Part shown: positions 21,780 through 28,785 of the stretch, in pieces
How the letters are laid out: every line of letters begins with the position of its first letter
Numbering within the stretch: position 1 is the stretch's first letter
Assembly (NCBI GenBank): GCA_964564035.1
Contig: CAZLZN010000013.1
Location: forward strand, 1-40,124
Reading direction: 5' to 3'
DNA length: 40,124 bases
Source: JAHIGH01 sp964564035
Lineage (GTDB): Bacteria > Patescibacteriota > Microgenomatia > Levybacterales > UBA12049
The notes under the pieces: model-generated
Told to the model about the DNA's origin: nothing
What the model saw: the letters and a program-made list of their open reading frames with translations, nothing else
The model's database searches: none
Translations under genes and position numbers: made by a program

Positions 21780-21808
21780 CTGACAATTAAATATTGCTGT
21801 GTTATACT
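21780..21808 (+). promoter_or_regulatory. Promoter of the VIT1/GDT1 pair (predicted leaderless)
   Basis: CTGACA (21780-21785), exactly 17 nt, TATACT (21803-21808). The ATG follows 6 nt later at 21815, where transcription should start, so the mRNA is predicted to lack a leader. Confidence 0.7.
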
Positions 21809-21814
21809 CGTTTA

Positions 21815-22555
21815 ATGAGCAAGGATGAGTTTGATCTGCAAAAACATTTGAAGGAGGAGCATAAAATTTCACCTTTTCAAACGTATCTAAAAGAAATTGT
21901 TTACGGGGGTAATGACGGGATTGTAACTACTTTTGCCGTGGTCGCGGGATTTGCGGGTGCGTCACAGTCGTCGATCGGGGCTTTGCCGGCACTTATTGTG
22001 CTTCTTTTCGGGCTCGCGAATTTATTTGCCGATGCTATCTCTATGGCTCTTGGCAATTTCTTGTCACTTCGCGCCGAGAAGGATGTTTATAGGTCAGAGC
22101 AGGCAAAAGAATTACATGAAATCAGGCATAATCCGCAAATGGAAAAGCTTGAGACTATAGCGATACTTAAGCAAAAGGGGTTCAGCAAAGAACAGGCTCA
22201 GACGCTTACGGATATTTATGCAACGAATGAAAAATACTGGCAATCATTTATGATGAATTATGAGCTTGAAATGCCTAATCCGACAAATGAAAATCCTGTA
22301 TATACCAGCTTTGCTACATTTATGTCTTTTGTAGTTTTTGGATTCATACCGCTAATTCCGTATGTGATATGGAACGGACACAGCAATACTTTTGCTTATT
22401 CGACATTCGCGGCATTCAGCGCTCTCGCTCTTCTGGGAGCTGTTCGCGCGAAGATAACAGTCGAGAGTCCTGTGCGATCGGTGCTGGAAGTTTTGGTAGT
22501 CGGGGGAATCGCGGCGGGGATTGCTTATTTTGTAGGTACTTTTTTTAAACTTTAA
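21815..22555 (+). CDS. VIT1/CCC1-family metal transporter
   Basis: 246 residues from the ATG behind the promoter (an in-frame TTG or ATG 7 codons upstream lies before the predicted start site). The first-span motif KEIVYGGNDGIVTTFAVVAGFAGA and the LFADAISMALGNFLSLRAEKDVY region are diagnostic for the VIT1/CCC1 family, which moves Fe2+ or Mn2+ out of the cytosol. Five membrane spans are visible, with a soluble helical loop in the middle (about residues 90-150) that in this family binds metal. It is joined end to end with the GDT1 gene, another metal/cation transporter. Confidence 0.88.
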   Translation: MSKDEFDLQKHLKEEHKISPFQTYLKEIVYGGNDGIVTTFAVVAGFAGASQSSIGALPALIVLLFGLANLFADAISMALGNFLSLRAEKDVYRSEQAKELHEIRHNPQMEKLETIAILKQKGFSKEQAQTLTDIYATNEKYWQSFMMNYELEMPNPTNENPVYTSFATFMSFVVFGFIPLIPYVIWNGHSNTFAYSTFAAFSALALLGAVRAKITVESPVRSVLEVLVVGGIAAGIAYFVGTFFKL

Positions 22556-23110
22556 ATGTTTGGCGGATTTTTAATTCCTTTTTTCAGTATTCTAATCGCG
22601 GAGCTTCTTGATAAAAGCCAAATGGCGGTTATTTTGCTTGCAACACGTACCGCGAAGCATATGCCTTTGTTTTTGGGTGTAATGCTGGCTTTTGTTGTGG
22701 TTGACGGGTCGGCGATAGCCGCGGGGTATTGGGTATCGGAGTTTGTTGACCCGTTTATTCTGAAATGGATATCGGCGGGAGGGTTTCTGATCTTCGGTAT
22801 ACTGAGCCTGCGGCAATCGGACGAAAATGCAGATAAAAAAACATCTATCAGGAATCCGTTTGTGTCGGGTCTGGTTTTGATATTTTTATCCGAATGGGGG
22901 GACAAGACTCAAATAGCGGCGGGGCTTTTTGCTACGAGATATGATCCGATTTTGGTCTTTTTGGGCGTGATCAGCGCTCTTGGGATTTTGTCACTTCTTG
23001 CTATTTATTTGGGTATGTTTATTTCGAAGAAATTTTCCAGAAAGTCGATTAGTAAGATCAGCGGATTAGTTTTTATTCTGACGGGGATTTTGATTATTTT
23101 GGGGGGATGA
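22556..23110 (+). CDS. GDT1/TMEM165-family cation transporter
   Basis: 184 residues, six spans in two repeats. The signature E-x-G-D-K-(T/S) is exact in the second repeat (E113 W G D116 K T) and degenerate in the first (E16 L L D19 K S). The family exchanges Mn2+ or Ca2+ for protons. The ATG directly follows the TAA of the VIT1-like gene with no gap, so the two are co-translated. Together they look like a manganese or iron homeostasis operon. Confidence 0.88.
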   Translation: MFGGFLIPFFSILIAELLDKSQMAVILLATRTAKHMPLFLGVMLAFVVVDGSAIAAGYWVSEFVDPFILKWISAGGFLIFGILSLRQSDENADKKTSIRNPFVSGLVLIFLSEWGDKTQIAAGLFATRYDPILVFLGVISALGILSLLAIYLGMFISKKFSRKSISKISGLVFILTGILIILGG

Positions 23111-23289
23111 GGGGGGGTAGGTTTACAATTGACAAGTCCCGGCGATCTTGCGTTTCTTTTTTAAGGAAACGTGCGCTCGGGTTTGTCGTTTGGTTTTTCG
23201 GATTGCTCTTTTTACTAGAACTTATTTATATAATTAGTATAACTTCTTCATGTAAGAACGAAATCCTCAACCGCGTAAGAGGCGTGTAA
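23107..23289 (+). CDS. Possible small membrane protein after the GDT1 gene
   Basis: 60 residues whose ATG overlaps the GDT1 stop (ATGA). A basic N-terminus precedes one strongly hydrophobic span (about residues 26-48). No family is recognised. The 4-nt overlap favours coupling, but the frame could be accidental. The 211 nt after it hold only a TTAGGTTTAGG block near 23294 and the tRNA promoter. Confidence 0.25.
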   Translation: MRGGRFTIDKSRRSCVSFLRKRALGFVVWFFGLLFLLELIYIISITSSCKNEILNRVRGV

Positions 23290-23420
23290 AAGATTAGGTT
23301 TAGGAAATAAGCTTAGCTGCCTTGATTTTTATCGGGATTAGAATTTCCCTCCGGGTTGAATTGTGATGTGTTTACGCCTGGCATAAAATGATTTTATCTT
23401 TTTGAAGAATTGAGCGCAAC

Positions 23421-23449
23421 TTCAAATAATGGTTAATTTGTGCTAGAAT
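23421..23449 (+). promoter_or_regulatory. Promoter candidate for tRNA-Phe
   Basis: TTCAAA (23421-23426), 17-nt spacer, TAGAAT (23444-23449) with a TGC extension. The tRNA starts about 45 nt after the expected start site. Confidence 0.4.
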
Positions 23450-23500
23450 GTTATTTCTGAGGGGAAGCGTGATTTTTTGGGTTTAACAGCATTTGTACAG

Positions 23501-23573
23501 GCCGAGATAGCCAAGGTGGTCACGGCGGGTGTCTGAAGAACATCAGATGTCAGTTCGACTCTGACTCTCGGCA
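23501..23573 (+). tRNA. tRNA-Phe (anticodon GAA)
   Basis: 73 nt fold into a full cloverleaf: acceptor GCCGAGA/TCTCGGC, U8-A9, D stem GCC/GGC with GG in the loop, anticodon stem GGTGT/ACATC with loop CTGAAGA (anticodon GAA), 4-nt variable region, T stem GTCAG/CTGAC with loop TTCGACT, and discriminator A. CCA is not encoded. The folding was done by eye. Confidence 0.85.
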
Positions 23574-23610
23574 CATGTGTGAAAATAAAAATTAATACGT
23601 AATAATAAGC

Positions 23611-23865
23611 ATGTACTATGTGTATGTTTTATTTTCATATAAAGATAAGTATCTGTATATCGGGTATTCAGGAAATTTGAAAAATAGAATAAAAAAGCAT
23701 TTAAACGGAGGGGTATCGGCTACAAAATCCCGCTTGCCGGTAAGCCTTATTTATTACGAAGCATATAAAGATAAGAGAGACGCGACAAAAAGAGAATATT
23801 TTCTTAAAAGCGGGCGGGGAAGAGAGCTTATAAAAGAGTTATTGCAGTTTAGTATTCCAAAATAG
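23611..23865 (+). CDS. Small GIY-YIG nuclease-domain protein
   Basis: 84 residues. The motif is YYVYVLFSYKDKYLYIGYSGNLKNRIKKHLNGG, followed by the R/E part (AYKDKRDATKREYFLKSGRGRELI), as in YhbQ/UvrC-type stand-alone GIY-YIG proteins that are very common in Candidate Phyla Radiation genomes. The tyrosines, Arg and Glu of the active site are present. It lies between the tRNA-Phe gene and a degenerate copy of it; the stop codon TAG is part of the second copy. It may act in repair or in mobility; the setting resembles, but does not prove, a homing-type insertion. Confidence 0.85.
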   Translation: MYYVYVLFSYKDKYLYIGYSGNLKNRIKKHLNGGVSATKSRLPVSLIYYEAYKDKRDATKREYFLKSGRGRELIKELLQFSIPK

Positions 23866-23934
23866 CCAAGGTGGTGGCGCCGACTCGGCGCCTCTGAAGA
23901 ACACGACATCTCAGTTCGACTCTGAGTCTCGGCA
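23862..23934 (+). pseudogene. Degenerate second copy of tRNA-Phe
   Basis: Starting at ATAGCCAAGGTGGT, this region repeats the preceding tRNA with scattered changes. The T arm is still paired, with a compensated change (CTCAG/CTGAG instead of GTCAG/CTGAC), and the acceptor 3' strand TCTCGGC plus A is intact. The matching acceptor 5' strand GCCGAGA is missing, because the sequence there is the 3' end of the GIY-YIG gene. The D and anticodon region is replaced by a perfect 8-bp hairpin (GGCGCCGA-C-TCGGCGCC, 23876-23892). It cannot form a normal tRNA. Confidence 0.65.
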
Positions 23935-24025
23935 CATTCTGCAGAGCAGAATTAATATTTTATTTGGATTTTGGTTTAGATGAGGGAAGACTTGATTTAA
24001 CCTTGAAATAAGGTAGTGGGCTGTA

Positions 24026-24054
24026 TTGCTCTATTGAGCGTGTTTTGCTATAAT
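24026..24054 (+). promoter_or_regulatory. Promoter of infA (predicted leaderless)
   Basis: TTGCTC (24026-24031), 17 nt, TATAAT (24049-24054), and 6 nt later the ATG at 24061. It starts the second ribosomal block. Confidence 0.6.
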
Positions 24055-24060
24055 GCTTCA

Positions 24061-24279
24061 ATGGCTCATCAAGGCTCCATGGAAAAAGATGGGATTGTCA
24101 AAGAAGCGCTGCCTAATACATTGTTCAGGGTGGAGCTTGAGGATGGAGCTATTGTGCTTTGTCACCTTTCGGGTAAAATGAGGATGAACTTTATAAAAAT
24201 CCTGCCGGGTGACCGCGTGAAGATCGAGATGACGCCTTATGATCTAACCAAGGGGAGAATAATTTTGCGTTACAGGTAA
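24061..24279 (+). CDS. infA: Translation initiation factor IF-1
   Basis: 72 residues from the ATG at 24061; an upstream in-frame start (24016) would lie before the promoter, and a start at 24079 (MEKDGIVKEALPN) is the alternative. The S1/OB fold is clear: GIVKEALPNTLFRVELEDGAIVLCHLSGKMRMNFIKILPGDRVKIEMTPYDLTKGRIILRYR. IF-1 closes the A site during initiation. It is followed 5 nt later by rpmJ, the common infA-rpmJ-rpsM order. Confidence 0.93.
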   Translation: MAHQGSMEKDGIVKEALPNTLFRVELEDGAIVLCHLSGKMRMNFIKILPGDRVKIEMTPYDLTKGRIILRYR

Positions 24280-24284
24280 AAAAT

Positions 24285-24398
24285 ATGAAAGTACAAGCCA
24301 GTGTAAAAAAAAGATGCATGAAGTGCAAAATTATCAAGCGTAAAGGCGTCGTGAGGGTTGTTTGTGAAAATCCCAGGCATAAACAGAGACAAGGATAA
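24285..24398 (+). CDS. rpmJ: Large-subunit ribosomal protein L36, zinc type
   Basis: 37 residues, MKVQASVKKRCMKCKIIKRK to the end RHKQRQG. C11, C14, C27 and H32 are the zinc ligands of bL36. The start follows AAAAAATATG. It is too short for most gene tracks but its sequence is unmistakable and it lies between infA and rpsM. Confidence 0.95.
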   Translation: MKVQASVKKRCMKCKIIKRKGVVRVVCENPRHKQRQG

Positions 24399-24400
24399 AT

Positions 24401-24440
24401 GACTAGGGGTTAGGGTTTAGGTTTTAGTGATTAGTAATAT
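24401..24440. repeat. TTTAGGG-like repeat, copy before rpsM
   Basis: Units TAGGGG, TTAGGG, TTTAGG, TTTTAG, ATTAG follow one another in the rpmJ-rpsM gap, ending at the rpsM start codon. Confidence 0.6.
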
Positions 24441-24441
24441 T

Positions 24442-24855
24442 ATGAGGATTGCAGGAGTAAATATACCGGATGAAAAAAGAGTTGAAATAGCACTCGGTTA
24501 TATTTATGGAATCGGCAGAAGTAACGCGAAAGAAGTATTGCAAAAATCCGAAATTGACGGAAGCAAGAAGACTAAGACTCTCTCCGAGGAAGAGGTCAAG
24601 CGGATAACTCAGGTTCTGGATAAATATAAGATAGAGGGGGATTTGAAGGCCGATATTGCGGCAAATGTAAGACGTCTCAAAGAAACAGGATCCTATAGAG
24701 GCACGAGGCACACCAGGGGTCTTCCCGGCAGAGGGCAGAGAACGAGATCGAACGCGAGGACAAAGCGAGGCAAGAGAATGACTATCGGAGCTATCAAAAA
24801 GGAAGTAATGGCAAAGATGGAAGCGGCCCAAAAACAAAAACAAACAGGAAAGTAG
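24442..24855 (+). CDS. rpsM: Small-subunit ribosomal protein S13
   Basis: 137 residues from the ATG at 24442; a start 5 codons upstream would lie in repeat DNA. The family pattern is MRIAGVNIPDEKRVEIALGYIYGIGRSNA and ETGSYRGTRHTRGLPGRGQRTRSNARTKRG. An insertion (KSEIDGSKKTKTLSEEEVK) is modest, and the C-terminus is Lys/Gln-rich. uS13 contacts the P-site tRNA and S19. Confidence 0.95.
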   Translation: MRIAGVNIPDEKRVEIALGYIYGIGRSNAKEVLQKSEIDGSKKTKTLSEEEVKRITQVLDKYKIEGDLKADIAANVRRLKETGSYRGTRHTRGLPGRGQRTRSNARTKRGKRMTIGAIKKEVMAKMEAAQKQKQTGK

Positions 24856-24860
24856 AAAAA

Positions 24861-24880
24861 TCTGGTTTTAGGGTTTAGCA
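24861..24880. repeat. TTTAGGG-like repeat, copy before rpsK
   Basis: A short block TTTTAGGGTTTAG in the rpsM-rpsK gap. Confidence 0.5.
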
Positions 24881-24918
24881 ACTCGTAATTGGGGCTAAAA
24901 TCTAAACTCAAAAAGCAT

Positions 24919-25332
24919 ATGGCAGAGAAGAAACAAATAAAAAAGTTGATAAAAACAGGCGCTAAAAAGTCCGCCGGTGATCGTGTTACTCAACACGGCA
25001 GAATTTATGTAACATCAACATTCAATAATACATTGATCACGCTGACTAATGATAAAGGGGATACATTGGGCTGGAGCTCATCGGGTAATAAGGGATTTAA
25101 AGGTACAAGAAAATCAACGCCTTATGCCGCTTCGATCGCGGTTGAAGATGTAGCAAGGAAATTTATGGAAAAGGGTATGAAGACGGTCGATGTTTACGTA
25201 AAAGGACCGGGAGCGGGACGCGATTCATCTCTGAGAGCGATCAAGACAGTCGGGCTTTCTATAACGTCAATTGCGGATATAACACCTATACCGCATAACG
25301 GACCGAGAGCCAAGAAGAAACGAAGAGTTTAG
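24919..25332 (+). CDS. rpsK: Small-subunit ribosomal protein S11
   Basis: 137 residues from the ATG at 24919 (an in-frame TTG 10 codons upstream lies in the gap and is rejected). Recognised by RIYVTSTFNNTLITLTNDKGDTLGWSSSG, KGTRKSTPYAASIA, VYVKGPGAGRDSSLRAIK and the C-terminal DITPIPHNGPRAKKKRRV. uS11 shapes the 30S platform. The Cys/Pro of the usual PHNGCRPPK loop is replaced by PRA. Confidence 0.96.
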   Translation: MAEKKQIKKLIKTGAKKSAGDRVTQHGRIYVTSTFNNTLITLTNDKGDTLGWSSSGNKGFKGTRKSTPYAASIAVEDVARKFMEKGMKTVDVYVKGPGAGRDSSLRAIKTVGLSITSIADITPIPHNGPRAKKKRRV

Positions 25333-25370
25333 GCGTAGGGCTTAGGTGTTAGGGTTTAGTGGTTAGTAAA
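25330..25370. repeat. TTTAGGG-like repeat, copy before rpsD
   Basis: Units TTTAGG, TAGGG, TTAGG, TTAGGG, TTTAG, TTAG in the rpsK-rpsD gap. Confidence 0.6.
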
Positions 25371-25381
25371 ATATTAATATT

Positions 25382-25984
25382 ATGGCAAGATATACAGGAC
25401 CAAAACATAGACTAGCAAGAAGAGAGGGAATTAATATTCTTGAGAAAACTTCCGCGAGCCTTATGAGGAGGCTTAATACTCCTCCGGGCATTCACGGTAA
25501 AAAAAATAAAAGGAGACTTTCGGAGTTCGGACAACAGCTCAGGGAAAAACAAAAAGCAAAAGCAGTATACGGACTTATGGAGAAGCAGTTTAAAAAATTG
25601 GTGGTCAATGTTTCTAAGCAAAAGGGAGATACGGAGGAGCTTTTGATTTCGCTTTTGGAGAGAAGGCTTGATAATATAGTATTCCGACTAGGTTTTGCAA
25701 AAACGAGATATATGGCAAGACAAATTGTTTCTCACGGACATGTCAAATTAAACGGTCGTAAAATGACAATTCCTTCATATGAAGTGAAAATGGAAGATGT
25801 AATAACGATCTCCTCGAAAATTCAAAAGAATCCTGATATAATGAAACTTCTTGAAGAGAAAAAGGAAATAGTCTCATTTCTTGAGAAGGAGGGAGTCGCG
25901 GGCAAATTGGTCAGGATGCCGAATCCCTCAGATATTCAGCCTCCTTTTAATACAAGACAGATTATTGAATATTACTCGAGATAG
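25382..25984 (+). CDS. rpsD: Small-subunit ribosomal protein S4
   Basis: 200 residues. MARYTGPKHRLARREGINILEKTS is typical of the zinc-free uS4 form, and the S4 RNA-binding domain (RLDNIVFRLGFAKTRYMARQIVSHGHVKLNGRKMTIPSYEVK) is complete. It starts 16S rRNA assembly. The C-terminal region is ordinary. The promoter for rpoA lies at its 3' end. Confidence 0.96.
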   Translation: MARYTGPKHRLARREGINILEKTSASLMRRLNTPPGIHGKKNKRRLSEFGQQLREKQKAKAVYGLMEKQFKKLVVNVSKQKGDTEELLISLLERRLDNIVFRLGFAKTRYMARQIVSHGHVKLNGRKMTIPSYEVKMEDVITISSKIQKNPDIMKLLEEKKEIVSFLEKEGVAGKLVRMPNPSDIQPPFNTRQIIEYYSR

Positions 25985-25993
25985 TGGTACAAT
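25965..25993 (+). promoter_or_regulatory. Internal promoter for rpoA
   Basis: TTGAAT (25965-25970), exactly 17 nt, TACAAT (25988-25993) with a TGG extension, within the last codons of rpsD. The ATG of rpoA follows 9 nt later, so the leader would be only a few nt. Confidence 0.6.
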
Positions 25994-26002
25994 AGGGAAT
26001 CT

Positions 26003-26938
26003 ATGGATGAACTTAATTTTAAAATAAAAGAAGTAACAGTTTCTCCCGATTACGGAGAGTTTGTAATTGAACCTTTGCATCCCGGTTTCGGGCATACAAT
26101 GGGAAATTCGCTGAGACGTGTTTTATATACATCAATCCCGGGCGCATCGGTTACGTCCGTCAGGATCAGCGGAGTAAAACATAAGTTTTCCACACTGAAG
26201 GGATTGAAGGAGAATATCGTTGATCTGCTTCTTAATCTTAAGGAGGTAAATTTTCAGCTCAGCGACAGCAAAGAAAACGCGACAGTCAAACTAGTTGTAA
26301 AGGGAGCCAAGAAGATAACAGCCGGCGATATAGATGCTCCGGACGGAGTTGAAGTTGTAAACAAAGAGCAATATATCGGTTCGCTTTCAGGGGAATCCGC
26401 TAAGCTTGATATGGAAATAAATATCGAGCGCGGATACGGATATTCACTAGCCGAAGAAAGAAGATCGGACGCGCTCGGAGTTATAACCACTGACGCGGTG
26501 TTTACGCCTGTTCGAAGAGTTAACTATGCTGTTAGCGCAACACGTGTCGGCAGACAAACCAACCTTGATAAGCTTATTTTGAAAATCTGGACCAACGGCA
26601 CAGTAAATCCGGCAGATGCATTAAGCAGAGCCGCAAAAATACTCGCAAACTATTTCACACAGATTTATGAGTCCAAATCGGACGGGTCTGAATCTGTAAC
26701 CGAAGCCAAAGTACAGACATCACAATTTCCGGAGAGAATACTTAAGATGACAATTGACGAGCTTGATCTGCCGACAAGAATTTATAACAGTCTCAGAAAT
26801 GGCGGAGTTGAGACAATTGAACAGTTGATCGTTATCAATAAAAAAGATCTTATCTCCATGAGGAATATGGGGAATAAATCTCTCTCCATAATCAAAGAAA
26901 AGCTTGCTGAAAAAGGAATAGAATTAGCAAACGGATAG
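26003..26938 (+). CDS. rpoA: RNA polymerase alpha subunit
   Basis: 311 residues. The N-terminal dimerisation domain carries PLHPGFGHTMGNSLRRVLYTSIPGASVTSVRI and the ERGYGYSLAEER segment; the C-terminal helix-hairpin-helix domain (IDELDLPTRIYNSLRNGGVETIEQLI...MRNMGNKSLSIIKEKLAEKGI) can bind UP elements and regulators. A linker of about 15 residues joins them. It has its own promoter and is followed by a long imperfect inverted repeat in front of rplQ. Confidence 0.97.
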   Translation: MDELNFKIKEVTVSPDYGEFVIEPLHPGFGHTMGNSLRRVLYTSIPGASVTSVRISGVKHKFSTLKGLKENIVDLLLNLKEVNFQLSDSKENATVKLVVKGAKKITAGDIDAPDGVEVVNKEQYIGSLSGESAKLDMEINIERGYGYSLAEERRSDALGVITTDAVFTPVRRVNYAVSATRVGRQTNLDKLILKIWTNGTVNPADALSRAAKILANYFTQIYESKSDGSESVTEAKVQTSQFPERILKMTIDELDLPTRIYNSLRNGGVETIEQLIVINKKDLISMRNMGNKSLSIIKEKLAEKGIELANG

Positions 26939-26940
26939 AA

Positions 26941-27050
26941 TCTCAAGTGTCTAAAGTCAAATCTCGAACTTGCATCCGGTATCCAATGTAATAGATTTAC
27001 GTATTGAACTGTAGCTTTGAGATTTGAGTTTTGTAATTTGAGATTTTTTT
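26941..27050 (+). promoter_or_regulatory. Inverted repeat plus T7 between rpoA and rplQ
   Basis: Arms of 25 nt (26941-26965 and 27019-27043) match at 20 positions and are separated by 53 nt. Seven T residues (27044-27050) follow directly, and the ATG of rplQ is the next base. The arms are built of the same words (AAATCTCAAA, TTTGTAATTTG) as the palindromic element at 19543-19825. A terminator or attenuator, or a repeat element that carried its T tract along, are the alternatives. Confidence 0.5.
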
Positions 27051-27575
27051 ATGAGAAAAAATATTTTCGGAAGACAATTCAAAAGAGACAGGAATGAAAG
27101 GAAAGCTCTATTTAAAACACTGCTTAGCAGTTTGGTTATTCATGAGAGCATTACAACTTCCGAAGCAAAAGCAAAAGCTATAAAATCCGATGCGGATAAG
27201 CTTATAACTAAAGCAAAAAAGGGAGGACTTCATGCTTATAAGCTGGTTGAGCCGGAGCTTTCAACAGAGGCTGTTAAAAAGCTTATTGAATCAATCGCGC
27301 CCAGATTCAGCACCAGACAGGGCGGGTATACCAGAATTATCAGAGCGGGGAGGCGTGTCAAAGATAACAGTCAAGAGGTTATAATTGAATGGACCGAAAA
27401 GGCGGCAGCAATATCAGCAGTAAAGCCTGCGGAGAAAGAAAATAAGAAAAAAAATGAAATTAAGGACAAAGAATTGAAAAAAGAGACAAAAACCGCGGAG
27501 CGAAAAAAAACAGTTAAAACTGACGTAAAAAAGAAAAGCGCCGATAAAAAGAAAACAAAAGGAGCAGTCAAATGA
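27051..27575 (+). CDS. rplQ: Large-subunit ribosomal protein L17
   Basis: 174 residues, about 47 more than E. coli L17. The bL17 core (NIFGRQFKRDRNERKALFKTLLSSLVIHESITTSEAKAKAIK and FSTRQGGYTRIIRAGRRVKDNSQEVIIEW) is followed by a Lys/Glu-rich tail (about residues 120-174). It ends in TGA overlapping the rplM ATG. No Shine-Dalgarno: the ATG directly follows T7. Confidence 0.95.
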   Translation: MRKNIFGRQFKRDRNERKALFKTLLSSLVIHESITTSEAKAKAIKSDADKLITKAKKGGLHAYKLVEPELSTEAVKKLIESIAPRFSTRQGGYTRIIRAGRRVKDNSQEVIIEWTEKAAAISAVKPAEKENKKKNEIKDKELKKETKTAERKKTVKTDVKKKSADKKKTKGAVK

Positions 27576-27997
27576 GTCAGCAAGCGACAGTATCAACTAA
27601 AGCAAAGGATATAAAAAGAGAATGGCATTTTTTTGATGTAAAAGGTCAAATTTTGGGCAGGACAGCAACCCAAATCGCACTTCTCCTGATGGGGAAAAAT
27701 AAACCTTATTTTGTTAAAAATTTGGATTGCGGAGATTATGTGGTTGTGGTTAATGCCAAAGATGTAAAGGTTACGGGCAAAAAAGAAGAGCAGAAAAATT
27801 ACGCGAGGCATTCCGGTTATCCGGGAGGATTTAAATCGGCGACATTACGAGAGATGCGCGCGCAGAAACCGACTGAAATAATCGTGCATGCAGTTAAAGG
27901 CATGCTTCCGGATAACAGATTGAAGAAAAAGATGCTGACCAGACTGTTTGTTTTTGCGGGAGAAGAGCACGGATATAAGGACAAATTTAGAATTTAA
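27572..27997 (+). CDS. rplM: Large-subunit ribosomal protein L13
   Basis: 141 residues, full length uL13. Recognised by KREWHFFDVKGQILGRTATQIALLLMGK, NLDCGDYVVVVNAKDVKVTGKK and the C-terminal VKGMLPDNRLKKKMLTRLFVFAGEEHGY. It overlaps rplQ by 4 nt and is paired with rpsI, the universal rplM-rpsI order. Confidence 0.97.
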   Translation: MSQQATVSTKAKDIKREWHFFDVKGQILGRTATQIALLLMGKNKPYFVKNLDCGDYVVVVNAKDVKVTGKKEEQKNYARHSGYPGGFKSATLREMRAQKPTEIIVHAVKGMLPDNRLKKKMLTRLFVFAGEEHGYKDKFRI

Positions 27998-28056
27998 AAT
28001 TCAGAATTCAGAATGGAGCTAATGCTTAGGTCCTAATTATATGTTTAATATTTAAT

Positions 28057-28539
28057 ATGGCTGAGAATATACAAAAAGTAGCGGTACATCATAAGAAACT
28101 AAAAAAGGATTATGTTTTCGCGACGGGCAAAAGGCGTGAAGCTGCCGCGCGGGTCAGGCTGTATCAGGCTATAAAAAACGATATGGCTTGGGGAGAACTT
28201 CAGATCAAAAAAGGAGACATTGCGGTCAACGGAAAATTGATATCAGATTACTTTCCGAGTGAAGTTGAGAGGCATCTTTATACAGAACCTCTTCGTGTTA
28301 CAAACGCGCATCAGAATAATTTTACTTTGACAATAAAAGTGGCGGGCGGAGGTCCTTCGGGCCAGCTTGATGCCGTCATTGCGGGAATTTCAAATGCTCT
28401 CGTAAAACTGGATCCGGATAAATACAGATCAATTCTCAAGAAAAAAGGATTTTTGACAAGAGACGCGAGGATAAGACAGAGAAGGAATGTAGGCACAGGC
28501 GGAAAAGCCAGACGCCAGAAACAATCTCCGAAGCGCTAA
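28057..28539 (+). CDS. rpsI: Small-subunit ribosomal protein S9
   Basis: 160 residues; an N-terminal extension of about 22 residues (AENIQKVAVHHKKLKKDYV) precedes the uS9 core FATGKRREAAARVRLY. The C-terminal KKKGFLTRDARIRQRRNVGTGGKARRQKQSPKR is the tail that reaches the P-site tRNA; the canonical ending SKR is SPKR here. It is the last gene of the ribosomal block. No clear terminator follows. Confidence 0.96.
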   Translation: MAENIQKVAVHHKKLKKDYVFATGKRREAAARVRLYQAIKNDMAWGELQIKKGDIAVNGKLISDYFPSEVERHLYTEPLRVTNAHQNNFTLTIKVAGGGPSGQLDAVIAGISNALVKLDPDKYRSILKKKGFLTRDARIRQRRNVGTGGKARRQKQSPKR

Positions 28540-28614
28540 GCAGGTATTGGAAAAGTAGTCAGTTCCCCAGTTGTTGAATAAATTACCAAATTCCAAGTTG
28601 GATGTTCGTTCAAG

Positions 28615-28785
28615 CTAATTTTTTGAAAAAAATTTCTGTTTGTTATCAGGCTCTTTGTATAAGTGTAAAACTTTACTAAAAAGATTCCGGAGATCCTGCT
28701 TTTCGTTCGCGCAGTACAGTTTTTTGCAATTTTTTACTAATTCGTGAATATTCTTCTTGCATATTGGACAAAAATACTTAATAAT
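28615..28785 (-). CDS. Possible small zinc-ribbon protein with non-AUG start
   Basis: The minus strand between rpsI and the flavin reductase gene is open for 59 codons. The translation includes KYFCPICKKNIHELVKNC, then KKLYC and a helical tail (LRNLFSKVLHLYKEP), giving C-x2-C-x10-C-x4-C. That looks like a real zinc site. The frame has no ATG, GTG or TTG; the only candidates are two consecutive ATT codons just after an in-frame TAA. It is either a gene with an ATT start, a gene with a damaged start, or chance. The rest of 28540-28810 shows no other feature. Confidence 0.32.
   Translation of the reverse strand: MIKYFCPICKKNIHELVKNCKKLYCANEKQDLRNLFSKVLHLYKEPDNKQKFFSKN

Noticed and set aside
23501..23934. 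Group I intron in a tRNA gene carrying a GIY-YIG homing endonuclease
   Set aside because: The first tRNA is complete and uninterrupted, and no intron core elements (P3-P8) were recognised between the copies.
10191..25370. Telomere-like TTTAGGG repeats as a sign of a eukaryotic or linear replicon
   Set aside because: They are short, degenerate, internal to a bacterial operon and lie only between genes.
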